Assembly (NCBI RefSeq): GCF_022802975.1
Contig: NZ_JAFEVZ010000008.1
Coordinates: 1-64,000 of the forward strand
Direction of reading: 5' to 3'
DNA length: 64,000 nt
From: Flavobacterium pectinovorum
GTDB taxonomy: Bacteria; Bacteroidota; Bacteroidia; Flavobacteriales; Flavobacteriaceae
A program made the translations under genes and the position numbers. Positions 1-7,878 of this stretch are shown here, piece by piece. The number at the start of each line of letters is the position of its first letter. The stretch's first letter is position 1. The notes beneath the pieces are model-generated. The model did no database searches. It was not told the origin of the DNA and saw only the letters and a list, made by a program, of their open reading frames with translations.

Positions 1-34
1 CTATTAAACAAAAAATTGATATAATTTTGTCTTT

Positions 35-99
35 ACAAAGCATTGGTGAGGTTTATTGGTTCGCAAAACAAATTTACTAAACCTCTGCTTTGTTTTTTT
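35..99 (+). terminator. Rho-independent-type terminator of a gene left of the window
   Basis: Two nested stems are visible: ACAAAGCA (35-42) pairs with TGCTTTGT (86-93), and GAGGTTTA (48-55) pairs with TAAACCTC (78-85). A run of T follows at 94-99. The T run lies on the plus side, so it probably ends a rightward gene that lies outside the window. Confidence 0.6.
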
Positions 100-128
100 A
101 TGATATCCAAACTAGCAACTTGAATTAA

Positions 129-434
129 TTATGATTTTATCGCAATAATATAATACAAAAACGCAATAGGAATATTGCTTAACAGCAGCAAAATCTTAAT
201 CGCTATATCTTTTCGTTCATCATATAGTTTTATAAAACGGCCTGTTAGATGAAACAACATGATTCCGTTTAGAAGTAAAGTCGAAACAACAAACGGAAAA
301 GCGAATACCAAAACATTAGCGTTTTTGTTTGTAAACATATAAAACGCAAATAAGACAGTGCTGATTATAAAAGTACCAATTACTAATTCAATAGACTGGG
401 TTTCCTCTGAAAGTTTTTTATGGATCGTTTGCAT
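129..434 (-). CDS. Small integral membrane protein of unknown function
   Basis: The product has 101 residues with about three hydrophobic segments (roughly residues 18-35, 40-62 and 78-98) separated by short charged loops, so it is probably an inner-membrane protein. I do not recognise a family. Its ATG lies 4 bases after the stop of the Coq4-like gene upstream, so the two are almost certainly co-transcribed. Nothing in the sequence indicates a catalytic function. Confidence 0.7.
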   Translation of the reverse strand: MQTIHKKLSEETQSIELVIGTFIISTVLFAFYMFTNKNANVLVFAFPFVVSTLLLNGIMLFHLTGRFIKLYDERKDIAIKILLLLSNIPIAFLYYIIAIKS

Positions 435-438
435 AACT

Positions 439-891
439 TTAAATATTAAAAATGTGTTGAATCGTTTTAACGGGTACAGAAAGCATATTTGAAAAATTCA
501 GGTAATAAAAAGAATGTGCTTTTTTGCCTCTTTTGTATTGTGCAATAAAATACAGGATCTGTTTAGGGTAGAAGGGAGTACCAGAAAAAATCACCAAAAA
601 CAAATACAAACTTCTTTTTCCGTTTCCCAAAAGGTAATATTGCATCCCGATTTCATTTACCACAGAAACCCCAGTATTCGTTAAAACATGAATCACATCA
701 TGATCTTCTAATTTGGGCTGCATATCAAAATGATTTTTATCAAGAAAATTTCCTAAGCCCAACCCTAAGCTGCCTTCCGGATAGTTCAGGAGCGTTGCTT
801 TGTCAACTTTCCAGGGTTTGTTTCTTTTAAGGAATTTTTGATAAGGTACTTTGGTGCATTCATAAAGTTTTTCGATTAGATAGTCTTTCAT
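439..891 (-). CDS. Coq4-like protein
   Basis: About 150 residues. The key feature is the metal-binding signature HDxxH-x11-E: HDVIH is followed by eleven residues and then Glu, exactly the pattern of the Coq4 family, which acts in ubiquinone assembly in mitochondria and proteobacteria. Most Bacteroidota make menaquinone, so the substrate here is unknown. An in-frame TTG at 924 gives an 11-residue longer version, but I prefer the ATG at 891 because the extension would run through an operator-like palindrome. The gene precedes a small membrane protein 4 bases downstream. Confidence 0.7.
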   Translation of the reverse strand: MKDYLIEKLYECTKVPYQKFLKRNKPWKVDKATLLNYPEGSLGLGLGNFLDKNHFDMQPKLEDHDVIHVLTNTGVSVVNEIGMQYYLLGNGKRSLYLFLVIFSGTPFYPKQILYFIAQYKRGKKAHSFYYLNFSNMLSVPVKTIQHIFNI

Positions 892-910
892 AGTTTTATA
901 CTTATAAAGT

Positions 911-927
911 TCTTTGAATTTCAAAGT
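911..927. promoter_or_regulatory. Operator-like palindrome, proximal copy
   Basis: CTTTGAATTTCAAAG (912-926) is a perfect palindrome around its central base. It lies about 20 bases upstream of the preferred start of the Coq4-like gene. Read on the minus strand, ACTTTGAAATTCAAAGA matches the distal copy at 15 of 17 positions. Such paired sites usually bind a dimeric regulator; which one is unknown. Confidence 0.5.
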
Positions 928-1008
928 TTAAAAATAAATAAAAAAGATTCTGAATATAATTGTAACCAATAGGTGTTTTTACTCTTCATAATGTTTTTTA
1001 TTTAAAAG

Positions 1009-1027
1009 TACTTTGAAATACAAAGTA
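1009..1027. promoter_or_regulatory. Operator-like palindrome, distal copy
   Basis: TACTTTG (1009-1015) and CAAAGTA (1021-1027) are perfect 7-base inverted arms around AAATA. The site resembles the proximal palindrome at 911-927 and lies about 118 bases upstream of the Coq4-like start. Between them the two sites cover the probable promoter region of that two-gene operon. Confidence 0.5.
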
Positions 1028-1140
1028 ATTAATAAAAAAAATAACTGCCAAATATATTGACAGCTATTTTTGGAAATATAATAAAAGTCGTTTTTAGGTT
1101 TAAAATTCTCCTGACAGTAATTATCTGAGAAAGAACAAAA

Positions 1141-1629
1141 TTAATTCCCGGTTAATTCTTTCACCAATTCGTTTAATTTGGTACCATGAATATTTTTTGC
1201 CACTATAATTCCGTTTTTGTCCAATACTAAATTATGAGGTAAAGCCTGTACCATATAATCTGCAACAGTAGGGGAACTCCAGTATTTTAAATCACTTACC
1301 TGTGTCCATGGCAGTTTCAATTTTGCAATTGTTCCTGCCCAGACTTGTTTTTTGGTATCAAGAGAAACTCCATAGATCGAAAGTTTTTCTGAATAAGTAT
1401 GGTGTAATTTTAATAATTCCGGCTGTTCTTTGATACAAGGACCGCACCAGGAAGCCCAAAAGTCAATCAATACGATTGTGCCTCTTAAAGAGGAAAGCGC
1501 AACTTTTTCTCCTTTGGTATCCGGAAGATCAATTTCAGGGGCAATATCACCAATTTCCAGACCTACAACTTGTGCTTTGATCGTATTGATGCAAAATGTC
1601 AACAAAGCAATAAATAATACTTTTTTCAT
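1141..1629 (-). CDS. TlpA-like thioredoxin-fold protein, exported
   Basis: About 162 residues from the ATG at 1629. Residues 1-20 (MKKVLFIALLTFCINTIKAQ) form a signal peptide. The thioredoxin fold carries the redox motif WCGPC (Cys62, Cys65) and the cis-Pro loop region near ALPHN. TlpA/ResA-type proteins reduce disulfides or haem-ligand cysteines in the periplasm; the specific partner is not evident. The frame stays open 27 codons upstream to 1710, but that extension would place the signal peptide internally, so the shorter start is chosen. It stands alone, with a 190-base gap to the deacetylase. Confidence 0.85.
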   Translation of the reverse strand: MKKVLFIALLTFCINTIKAQVVGLEIGDIAPEIDLPDTKGEKVALSSLRGTIVLIDFWASWCGPCIKEQPELLKLHHTYSEKLSIYGVSLDTKKQVWAGTIAKLKLPWTQVSDLKYWSSPTVADYMVQALPHNLVLDKNGIIVAKNIHGTKLNELVKELTGN

Positions 1630-1900
1630 ATTCAGTAATTTGGGGATGAATCGTGCAAATATAAATAACACGATTTGAATTTTCTCAATAAAAATCAAGT
1701 GTTTCAGCATAATTTTGCGTCAAATATCAAATTTTATTGGTCTCAAAAATAGTTTAAAACTATGTACTTTAGTGCATTTCACTTTCACTTTCTAAAAAAG
1801 TTTTTATACCACAAACTGACAAAAATAATTCGTGAAAATTTGTGCAATTTGTGTTTAAAATTAAATTCTTCAACCTTGTATACTTTCATGCCATTGGGGT

Positions 1901-2731
1901 TTAGTTGTTTTGATTTTCTCTGATATATTTCGCTACATCAACCATTGTGGCAACCCAAATATCTTTTTTTCTTTTCTTTAAATATTCGAGTAATTTTTGG
2001 TGTTCTTCCAAATCAATATTCAAAGAATGTTCACCACCAACACCGTGAAACATAAAAACAATAAAAGAACCCATTTTTTCGGCTTCTTCAACTTGAGCAA
2101 TCATTTGTTCAGCCGTGCTTCCATTTTGAAAAAAGGAATTTACATTAGAAAAATCTACTTCTTTCCTGTTTAAATAGCCGGGTGCAACGCCTCGGGCAGC
2201 AACAAAGTCATTCTTTAAAAAATTATAAAAAAGTGTATCCTTAATGGTTAAATCTCCGCAGGGATAGGCAAAAGTACGTTCGGATTTGCCGTCTATAGCT
2301 TTTAGTAAAGTATTCGTAATTCTGGTTTCATTGACGGCTCTGGCAATCGTATATTTAGATAAATCAGTTTCTGAGGTTACAAAATCTCTTCCGGGTAAAC
2401 TGCCGTCACAAGGATGGTTTAAAGTATGATTTCCAAGCTCATGTCCTTGTTTTGCTGCGGTTCTCCATTCTTCAATTCTCTGTGAAACAACAGGCGAGGA
2501 GCCTATCAGATAAAATGTCCCTTTAAATTTATAGGAATTCAGCATTGGAATAACCTTGTCCAGATGAATATTTAAGGCATCGTCATAAGTGAGTACAATA
2601 GCACATTTTTTACCATTCCAGTCCCTGTTTTGCGTCTGGGCAAAAATGGCAGCAGAAAACAGATAAACAGTTATTAGGGCAATTATATTTTTGAGTTTTT
2701 TGTTTGATAGCTGATAAAGAGGACTGGTCAT
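1901..2731 (-). CDS. Secreted polysaccharide deacetylase (carbohydrate esterase family 4)
   Basis: 276 residues with an N-terminal hydrophobic segment ending near FAQ (about residue 31), consistent with export. The NodB fold is marked by TYDD (Asp50-Asp51), the metal-binding NHTLNHP (His102, His106), YPCG and the late MFHGV motif. Members hydrolyse N- or O-acetyl groups from chitin, peptidoglycan or xylan; the substrate cannot be read from the sequence. It is divergent from the LacI gene with about 160 bases between the starts, so the regulator may control it, although LacI members often act elsewhere. Confidence 0.88.
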   Translation of the reverse strand: MTSPLYQLSNKKLKNIIALITVYLFSAAIFAQTQNRDWNGKKCAIVLTYDDALNIHLDKVIPMLNSYKFKGTFYLIGSSPVVSQRIEEWRTAAKQGHELGNHTLNHPCDGSLPGRDFVTSETDLSKYTIARAVNETRITNTLLKAIDGKSERTFAYPCGDLTIKDTLFYNFLKNDFVAARGVAPGYLNRKEVDFSNVNSFFQNGSTAEQMIAQVEEAEKMGSFIVFMFHGVGGEHSLNIDLEEHQKLLEYLKKRKKDIWVATMVDVAKYIRENQNN

Positions 2732-2892
2732 GTTTGTGTGGTTTTATTTGTTGGTTTTCAATTATTTTGATTGGAAATATATAAAAAAAACTTTAGGTAA
2801 AGGGGCAAATGGAATTGTTTTACTTCTTCGGTTTTTGAAAGATTGCATCAAACAGAAAATAGCTATATTTACATTTATTTATTATTTATTTC

Positions 2893-3924
2893 ATGGAAGA
2901 AAATAAACATGTAACGATATATGATATTGCCGAAAAGTTAAATTTGGCTACTTCAACAATTTCAAGAGCTTTAAAAGATCATCACACCATTAGTGATAAA
3001 ACAATAAAGAAAGTAAAAAAAACGGCCGAGGAAATGGGTTTTGTGCCTAATACTCTGGCAGCAGGTTTACGCGGTAATAAAACAAAAACCATAGGTGTTT
3101 TGATTCCGACAGTTACCCAGCCATTTTTATCTTCTCTGATTAGTGGTATCGAAATTGCTGCTCAAAAATCGGGTTATACGGTCATTATTATGCAGTCGCA
3201 TGACTCTTCTGAAGAAGAAGCTAATATGGCTAAGTCATTATACAGCAATCGTGTTAGCGGTGTTATTTGCTCATTGGCAATGGAAACCAGGGATACTTCA
3301 CATTTTAAACAATTTTCAAATAATAATATTCCGCTTGTTTTTGTCGACAGGGTTCCTAAGGATTTTAATACTTTCAGAGTAATTATTGATAATTATTCGG
3401 CTGGTTATAAGGCTACTAAGCATCTCATCGAGCAAGGCTGTACCCGAATTGCGCATTTAACTGCGGGATCTGAATTTGGTAATTTATATAATGAAAGAAA
3501 GAGAGGCTATACTGAAGCCCTAAGAGATCATAATCTGCCCGTTGATGAAGAACTGATTGTGAATTTGAAATCGGTTACTTATGAAGACGGCGTGAAGGCG
3601 AGCAATAAATTATTTGATTTGAACCCAATTCCGGATGGCATATTTGCATCTGGGGATATTATTGCCGTAAGTGCTGTTCAGACGGCTAAAAAGAGAGGAA
3701 TCAAAGTTCCGGAGGATGTTGCTGTTATTGGTTTTAATAACGACCCTATTTCGCAAATTATTGATCCAAATTTATCAACCATAACACATCCTGCAGAAAA
3801 AATGGGTAAAGCCGCCGCCGAAATTATTATTAAAAACCTAAAATCGGCTAAAAGTGATGAGGTTAAAGAAATTACTTTTTTAAATACGGAGGTTTTGGCA
3901 CGGGAGTCTTCGGCAAGGAAATAA
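2893..3924 (+). CDS. LacI-family transcriptional regulator
   Basis: 343 residues. The N-terminal helix-turn-helix (VTIYDIAEKLNLATSTISRA, residues 7-26) and hinge region are typical. The periplasmic-binding-protein-like effector domain begins at KTIGVLIP (about residue 64) and ends with ITHPAEKMGKAAAE. Members bind a sugar or derivative and repress or activate catabolic genes. The closest candidate target is the divergent polysaccharide deacetylase; the pectin and arabinogalactan genes downstream are other possibilities. Transcription meets the leftward ApbE operon and ends at the long hairpin at 3977-4040. Confidence 0.93.
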   Translation: MEENKHVTIYDIAEKLNLATSTISRALKDHHTISDKTIKKVKKTAEEMGFVPNTLAAGLRGNKTKTIGVLIPTVTQPFLSSLISGIEIAAQKSGYTVIIMQSHDSSEEEANMAKSLYSNRVSGVICSLAMETRDTSHFKQFSNNNIPLVFVDRVPKDFNTFRVIIDNYSAGYKATKHLIEQGCTRIAHLTAGSEFGNLYNERKRGYTEALRDHNLPVDEELIVNLKSVTYEDGVKASNKLFDLNPIPDGIFASGDIIAVSAVQTAKKRGIKVPEDVAVIGFNNDPISQIIDPNLSTITHPAEKMGKAAAEIIIKNLKSAKSDEVKEITFLNTEVLARESSARK

Positions 3925-3976
3925 TCAAGGGCTATGCTTTCTTAAATACATAGAAACATAGTTTGTAAGAATGCTT

Positions 3977-4040
3977 AAAGGCGTTTCAATTAACATCAAG
4001 TCATATAGCTTTTTGTTTTTTAGATAAGTGAAACGCCTTT
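3977..4040. terminator. Bidirectional inverted repeat between convergent genes
   Basis: AAAGGCGTTTCA (3977-3988) pairs perfectly with TGAAACGCCTTT (4029-4040). The loop is unusually long (40 bases). It lies between the stops of the LacI gene and the leftward apbE, so it probably serves both. Confidence 0.6.
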
Positions 4041-4101
4041 TGTAGGTTATAAATAGCTATTATCTATGTGTTTAATTTTTTAGTTCTCGCCTAACAAAAT
4101 T

Positions 4102-5109
4102 CTATTTCAATTTAGAATCAATTTTACTGATTTTAAAGTTCTTAGATTTAATGATTTTACCATCATCTGTAATCATGATACAGCTGTAATCAGGGTATTT
4201 ATTGATGTAATCCATTCCTAATTTTCTTCCCATCACCATTAATGAGGTACTAAAACCATTTGCAATTTCGGCTTTAGGACCAAAAACGGTTACGCTGCAA
4301 AGTCCTGTTGCGGGATATCCTGTCGCCGGATTGATGATGTGTGAATACCGTTTGCCATTAAATTCAACAAATTTTTCATAACTGCCTGATGTCGTAACAG
4401 CACCTCCTTTTAAAGGAACTTTTGCGAAAATTTTCTCAGGTTCAAAAGGATTTGTAATACCAATATTCCAGTCTTTTCCGTTAGGCTGTCTTCCCCAGGT
4501 TGTCATATCGCCGGATGCATTTACGATTCCGGATTTTATACCTTTGGCTAGCATTAGATCCCTGCATCTGTCGGTTGCGTATCCTTCTCCCAAAGCACCG
4601 AAACCAATTTTCATTCCTTTTAGTTTTAAGAAAACTGTTGATTCAATACTGTCTAAAAGAATGTTTTTATAGCCGACTTTCTCTACCGATTTTTTTATGG
4701 CTTCCGCCGAAGGCATCTGGTTCATGGAACCGTCAAATTTCCAGATTCTGTCCATTGCGGCAAAACTGATGTCAAAAGCGCCATTGGTCAGTTGGGATAA
4801 TTTTAGGGCTCTTTGTGTTAATTTAAAAACTTCCGGATCAACTTTTACGGGTTTGATTCCGGCATTCTGATTCACTTCAGAAACCTGAGAAGTAGGTTTC
4901 CAGTCTGAAATAAGGTTTTCGATTCGGGTTATTTCTGCAATTACTTCGTCTATACTTTGTTCTGCTGTAAGAGAATCGCTGGCAACAATACTAATATCAA
5001 AACGGCCACCCATTAGCAAAGTGGTTCTTTTGCGCAGCAGTTGTGAATGTCCTGAAATACTCCAGAAAATTACAAAAAGGAACAAAATTTTAAAATGAGA
5101 TAACTTCAT
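4102..5109 (-). CDS. apbE: FAD:protein FMN transferase (ApbE family)
   Basis: 335 residues with an N-terminal signal segment ending near SGHSQ. ApbE enzymes use FAD to attach FMN covalently to Thr or Ser of exported redox proteins. The family landmarks are present: GALGEGYATDR (flavin binding), NASGDMTTWG, and SHIINPATGYP (the HIxDPxTG motif), with AEIANGFSTSLMVMG near the metal site, where Asn replaces the usual Asp. It is the last gene of a leftward operon, 13 bases after the PepSY-reductase gene. Its likely client is the DUF2271 protein of the same operon rather than a classical FMN-binding domain, since none is encoded nearby. Confidence 0.93.
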   Translation of the reverse strand: MKLSHFKILFLFVIFWSISGHSQLLRKRTTLLMGGRFDISIVASDSLTAEQSIDEVIAEITRIENLISDWKPTSQVSEVNQNAGIKPVKVDPEVFKLTQRALKLSQLTNGAFDISFAAMDRIWKFDGSMNQMPSAEAIKKSVEKVGYKNILLDSIESTVFLKLKGMKIGFGALGEGYATDRCRDLMLAKGIKSGIVNASGDMTTWGRQPNGKDWNIGITNPFEPEKIFAKVPLKGGAVTTSGSYEKFVEFNGKRYSHIINPATGYPATGLCSVTVFGPKAEIANGFSTSLMVMGRKLGMDYINKYPDYSCIMITDDGKIIKSKNFKISKIDSKLK

Positions 5110-5122
5110 GGATATAAAATGA

Positions 5123-7306
5123 TTAGTAGCAATCTGTTAATAATTGTCCGTTTTTCTTATAATCATAAAGATTTTTGATGCTGTTTACCAGACATAATTC
5201 GTTTAAAATTGCTTCAACATCTTTTTGCATAGCAAGTGAACCACAAATCATAATAATTCCGCCTTCCTGTAATAAACTAATAAAAAATGATGCATCACGT
5301 TTTATTAAATCCATCACATAAATATGTTCAGCTTCACGCGAAAAAGCCAGATGAAAACTCGTAAGTTTTTGTTTCCGGATCATTTCATCTGAAAATTTTT
5401 TATAGCCTGAAACAGTTTCAGTTTCTATTCTAAAACCGCAGTACAAGTGAGTTTCTGTTTTTTTTCTGTTTTGTTCAATCATTCCAAGGAAAGGAGCAAT
5501 TCCGGTTCCGTTTGAAATTAGTGCCACTTTTGAAGCTTTGGCAGGAAAATGAAAAGCCTTGTTGTTAATGATTCGGGCTTTAATTGTGTTTCCTGCTTCG
5601 AGTTTATTTAAAAATCCGGAGCCTAATCCGTTTGGATGCAGTTTTACAACCAATTGTATGTTTCCGGAATGATTTCCAATAGAGTAGAGGCGTTCGCGGG
5701 AATCGTTTACCGGATAAACAGCCAGTAAATCTCCGGAAGCAAATTTCGCCCTTGAATTGGCTCTTAAGGTTAGTATAAAAGTATGTTCAGTATCAGTAAT
5801 AGCTGTTTTGTCTAAAACCATGAGTTTCTGAAGTCCTTTTGGAACATGGTTGTATAACGATGGAGTAGTGGCCAAAGCAATTCCGGTTTTATCACTCCAT
5901 AATTTTACCCAGTTTACAAATTCAACAGCCGATTTGTCATTAACCGTTTGTAATTCCAGAACGCGTTCCGTCCAGTTTTTAGTTTCTAAAAGCTGATCGA
6001 TTTCTATAGCAAATCCGCAAAAATCAGGATATGATTTTGAACCAAAACCTACTACCGAAAAACTGATTTTTTGATGTTGTTGCTGCTTTTGTAAAAGTGC
6101 TTTAAATTTATTGGCGTTTGAAGGAGCATCTCCCAAACCGTGTGTCGAAGAAAAGACAATAATATGCTCAGCCTTCGGATAAGCAGAGAAACGATTTAAT
6201 TCAGTTATAAAAGCCTTGTGTCCCTGATCGTTTAATTGTTTCAGAATGGCATTGGCAAATCTAAAAGAACTTCCGTTTTCAGAACCTACTAAAAGAATTA
6301 TACTGCTTTCATTGGCGTTAAATTTATTTTTTATACGGCTTGATCGTCGTTTTAAAGTAATGGCAAATCCCGAATAAATAAAGAAAAGGATGTTGATGCA
6401 GGCCAACCCCAGAATAATTGCCCAGACACCATTGATTCTTCCGGTATGAAGATCAAGGCTCAACGCCGATAACTGAACCGTTACAGGGGAAAGTTTTTCT
6501 GAAACAACAGCACCGGTAACCTGATTTACTTCAACTTCACGATCTTTTAATTCGATAATATAATATTCTTCGGGATCATCCGTAAAAGGGAATTCTATTT
6601 TTTTTACGTCTGATAAAAGTGTATTTTTAAAAATTGAAGTTTTTTTGGCTTCTGCCGAAAGTTCCGTTTTTACAGGTTTGGCTTTTTTTTCACCCATAAA
6701 AAAGTTAAACCTTTCCAGTGAAAGATAAGTTCCTGTAAGTGCAATAATAATAATCGGAATTAAAGCCAGTCGTCCCAAAACAACATGGTAATATTGGGCA
6801 AAATATTCCTTGATTACTTTCGAAAAGAAATTTCGGATGCCGCGTTGTCTTTTTAAAACAAGCACGAAACCCGAAATTGATATTAATACTAAACAAAAAG
6901 AGATTACACCAACAAAAAAACGCCCTGTTTCATGAAGAAATAAAGATCTGTGAAAACCCGTAATCCATTGAATAAATTCACTTTTTTTTAAAGGTGTACC
7001 TAATGTTTTACCGGTTTTTGGATCGATATAAGCATTGATGTCATTTCCTTCTTCATCAATTGCCTGAAGCGTTATAAACTGATTATAATCGATGCTCAGT
7101 TCTGTAATTTCCGGGTACGTTTTTTTTAATACAGGCAGTGTTTCAGCCAGTGTTATCTGATCAAAATTTATTGCTTTGTACGGCAATGTTTTTTCCTGTA
7201 CCGCATCGACTGCCAGAATTATTCCGGTTACCGAAGCTAAAAGCAAAAAAATCGAAGAAAATAAGGCTAAAGCCAGATGTGCGTAACGCCAGAAAGAAAG
7301 AGTCAT
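5123..7306 (-). CDS. PepSY-flavodoxin-ferredoxin reductase fusion (membrane flavoprotein reductase)
   Basis: 727 residues. The N-terminal half is a PepSY-type membrane part with helices near residues 7-33, 130-150, 175-195 and 290-315; conserved His in FHRSLFLHETG and YHVVLGR suggest haem ligands. Residues about 335-475 form a flavodoxin domain (VGSENGSS, STHGLGDAPSN). Residues about 490-727 form a FAD/NAD(P)H reductase (RLYSIGNHSGN, GTGIAPFLGMIE, MICGSLAMQKDVE). The layout suggests electrons pass from NAD(P)H in the cytoplasm through FAD and FMN across the membrane. Related fusions are often found with ApbE and TonB-dependent iron uptake in Bacteroidota. It lies between DUF2271 and apbE. Confidence 0.88.
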   Translation of the reverse strand: MTLSFWRYAHLALALFSSIFLLLASVTGIILAVDAVQEKTLPYKAINFDQITLAETLPVLKKTYPEITELSIDYNQFITLQAIDEEGNDINAYIDPKTGKTLGTPLKKSEFIQWITGFHRSLFLHETGRFFVGVISFCLVLISISGFVLVLKRQRGIRNFFSKVIKEYFAQYYHVVLGRLALIPIIIIALTGTYLSLERFNFFMGEKKAKPVKTELSAEAKKTSIFKNTLLSDVKKIEFPFTDDPEEYYIIELKDREVEVNQVTGAVVSEKLSPVTVQLSALSLDLHTGRINGVWAIILGLACINILFFIYSGFAITLKRRSSRIKNKFNANESSIILLVGSENGSSFRFANAILKQLNDQGHKAFITELNRFSAYPKAEHIIVFSSTHGLGDAPSNANKFKALLQKQQQHQKISFSVVGFGSKSYPDFCGFAIEIDQLLETKNWTERVLELQTVNDKSAVEFVNWVKLWSDKTGIALATTPSLYNHVPKGLQKLMVLDKTAITDTEHTFILTLRANSRAKFASGDLLAVYPVNDSRERLYSIGNHSGNIQLVVKLHPNGLGSGFLNKLEAGNTIKARIINNKAFHFPAKASKVALISNGTGIAPFLGMIEQNRKKTETHLYCGFRIETETVSGYKKFSDEMIRKQKLTSFHLAFSREAEHIYVMDLIKRDASFFISLLQEGGIIMICGSLAMQKDVEAILNELCLVNSIKNLYDYKKNGQLLTDCY

Positions 7307-7333
7307 TGCGTATATTCTAAAAATGTAATCGTA

Positions 7334-7819
7334 TTATATTTTGTTCATTCTTACGTATTTGATATACCCTTTGCCATCAGTTTTATTTGCAAGACCTTCT
7401 GTAGTAAGTGGAATTTCAAGATCGTTTACATAATACTTCTGATCTTCAACAGCCGATTCAAAACGTAATTTGTATCCTTTGTTTATTTTAGAGTTTTCAA
7501 TTGTTATAACGGTAACACTTCTGTCTCCACCTGTAACCGAAGCTCCGGTTTTGGCACTAATATCGTCTGATTTTTGAGCTGCGTGAAAAGTATTCCATTC
7601 TTTTAATGATTTGTACCATTTTTTATCGCCTCCCATTACATAAAGTGTTTTTTCATACTCTCCTTTAGCATTAATTAACGACACCACAATATAGGCTCCC
7701 TCACCTATGTAATTGTCCATTTGAAGCATGCATTTGTATTTTGATGACTGTGCGTTTATATTAAAAGAAACAAGGCATATAAGGGCGCCCGTAAGAGCAG
7801 TTTTAATTATAGATTTCAT
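7334..7819 (-). CDS. Exported DUF2271-like protein with a flavinylation-like motif
   Basis: 161 residues. Residues 1-23 form a signal peptide (cleavage near NAQ), followed by a small beta-rich domain that I assign to DUF2271 from memory of its pattern (YKCMLQMDNYIGEGAYIVVS, KWYKSLKEWNTF). Residues 85-96 read DDISAKTGASVT. The TGASVT core resembles the [ST]GA[ST]x[ST] site at which ApbE attaches FMN, with Ser94 in the acceptor position. Since apbE and a membrane flavoreductase follow in the same operon, I infer that this protein is the covalently flavinylated electron acceptor. The operon gap to the reductase is 27 bases. Confidence 0.75.
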   Translation of the reverse strand: MKSIIKTALTGALICLVSFNINAQSSKYKCMLQMDNYIGEGAYIVVSLINAKGEYEKTLYVMGGDKKWYKSLKEWNTFHAAQKSDDISAKTGASVTGGDRSVTVITIENSKINKGYKLRFESAVEDQKYYVNDLEIPLTTEGLANKTDGKGYIKYVRMNKI

Positions 7820-7878
7820 TTGAAATAGATTTATTTTATTGGAATATGGAATTAAAAAAATTGAGATTTAATGATGGT

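Noticed and set aside
924..924. TTG at 924 as start of the Coq4-like gene
   Set aside because: An ATG at 891 gives a normal protein, and the TTG extension runs through an operator-like palindrome.
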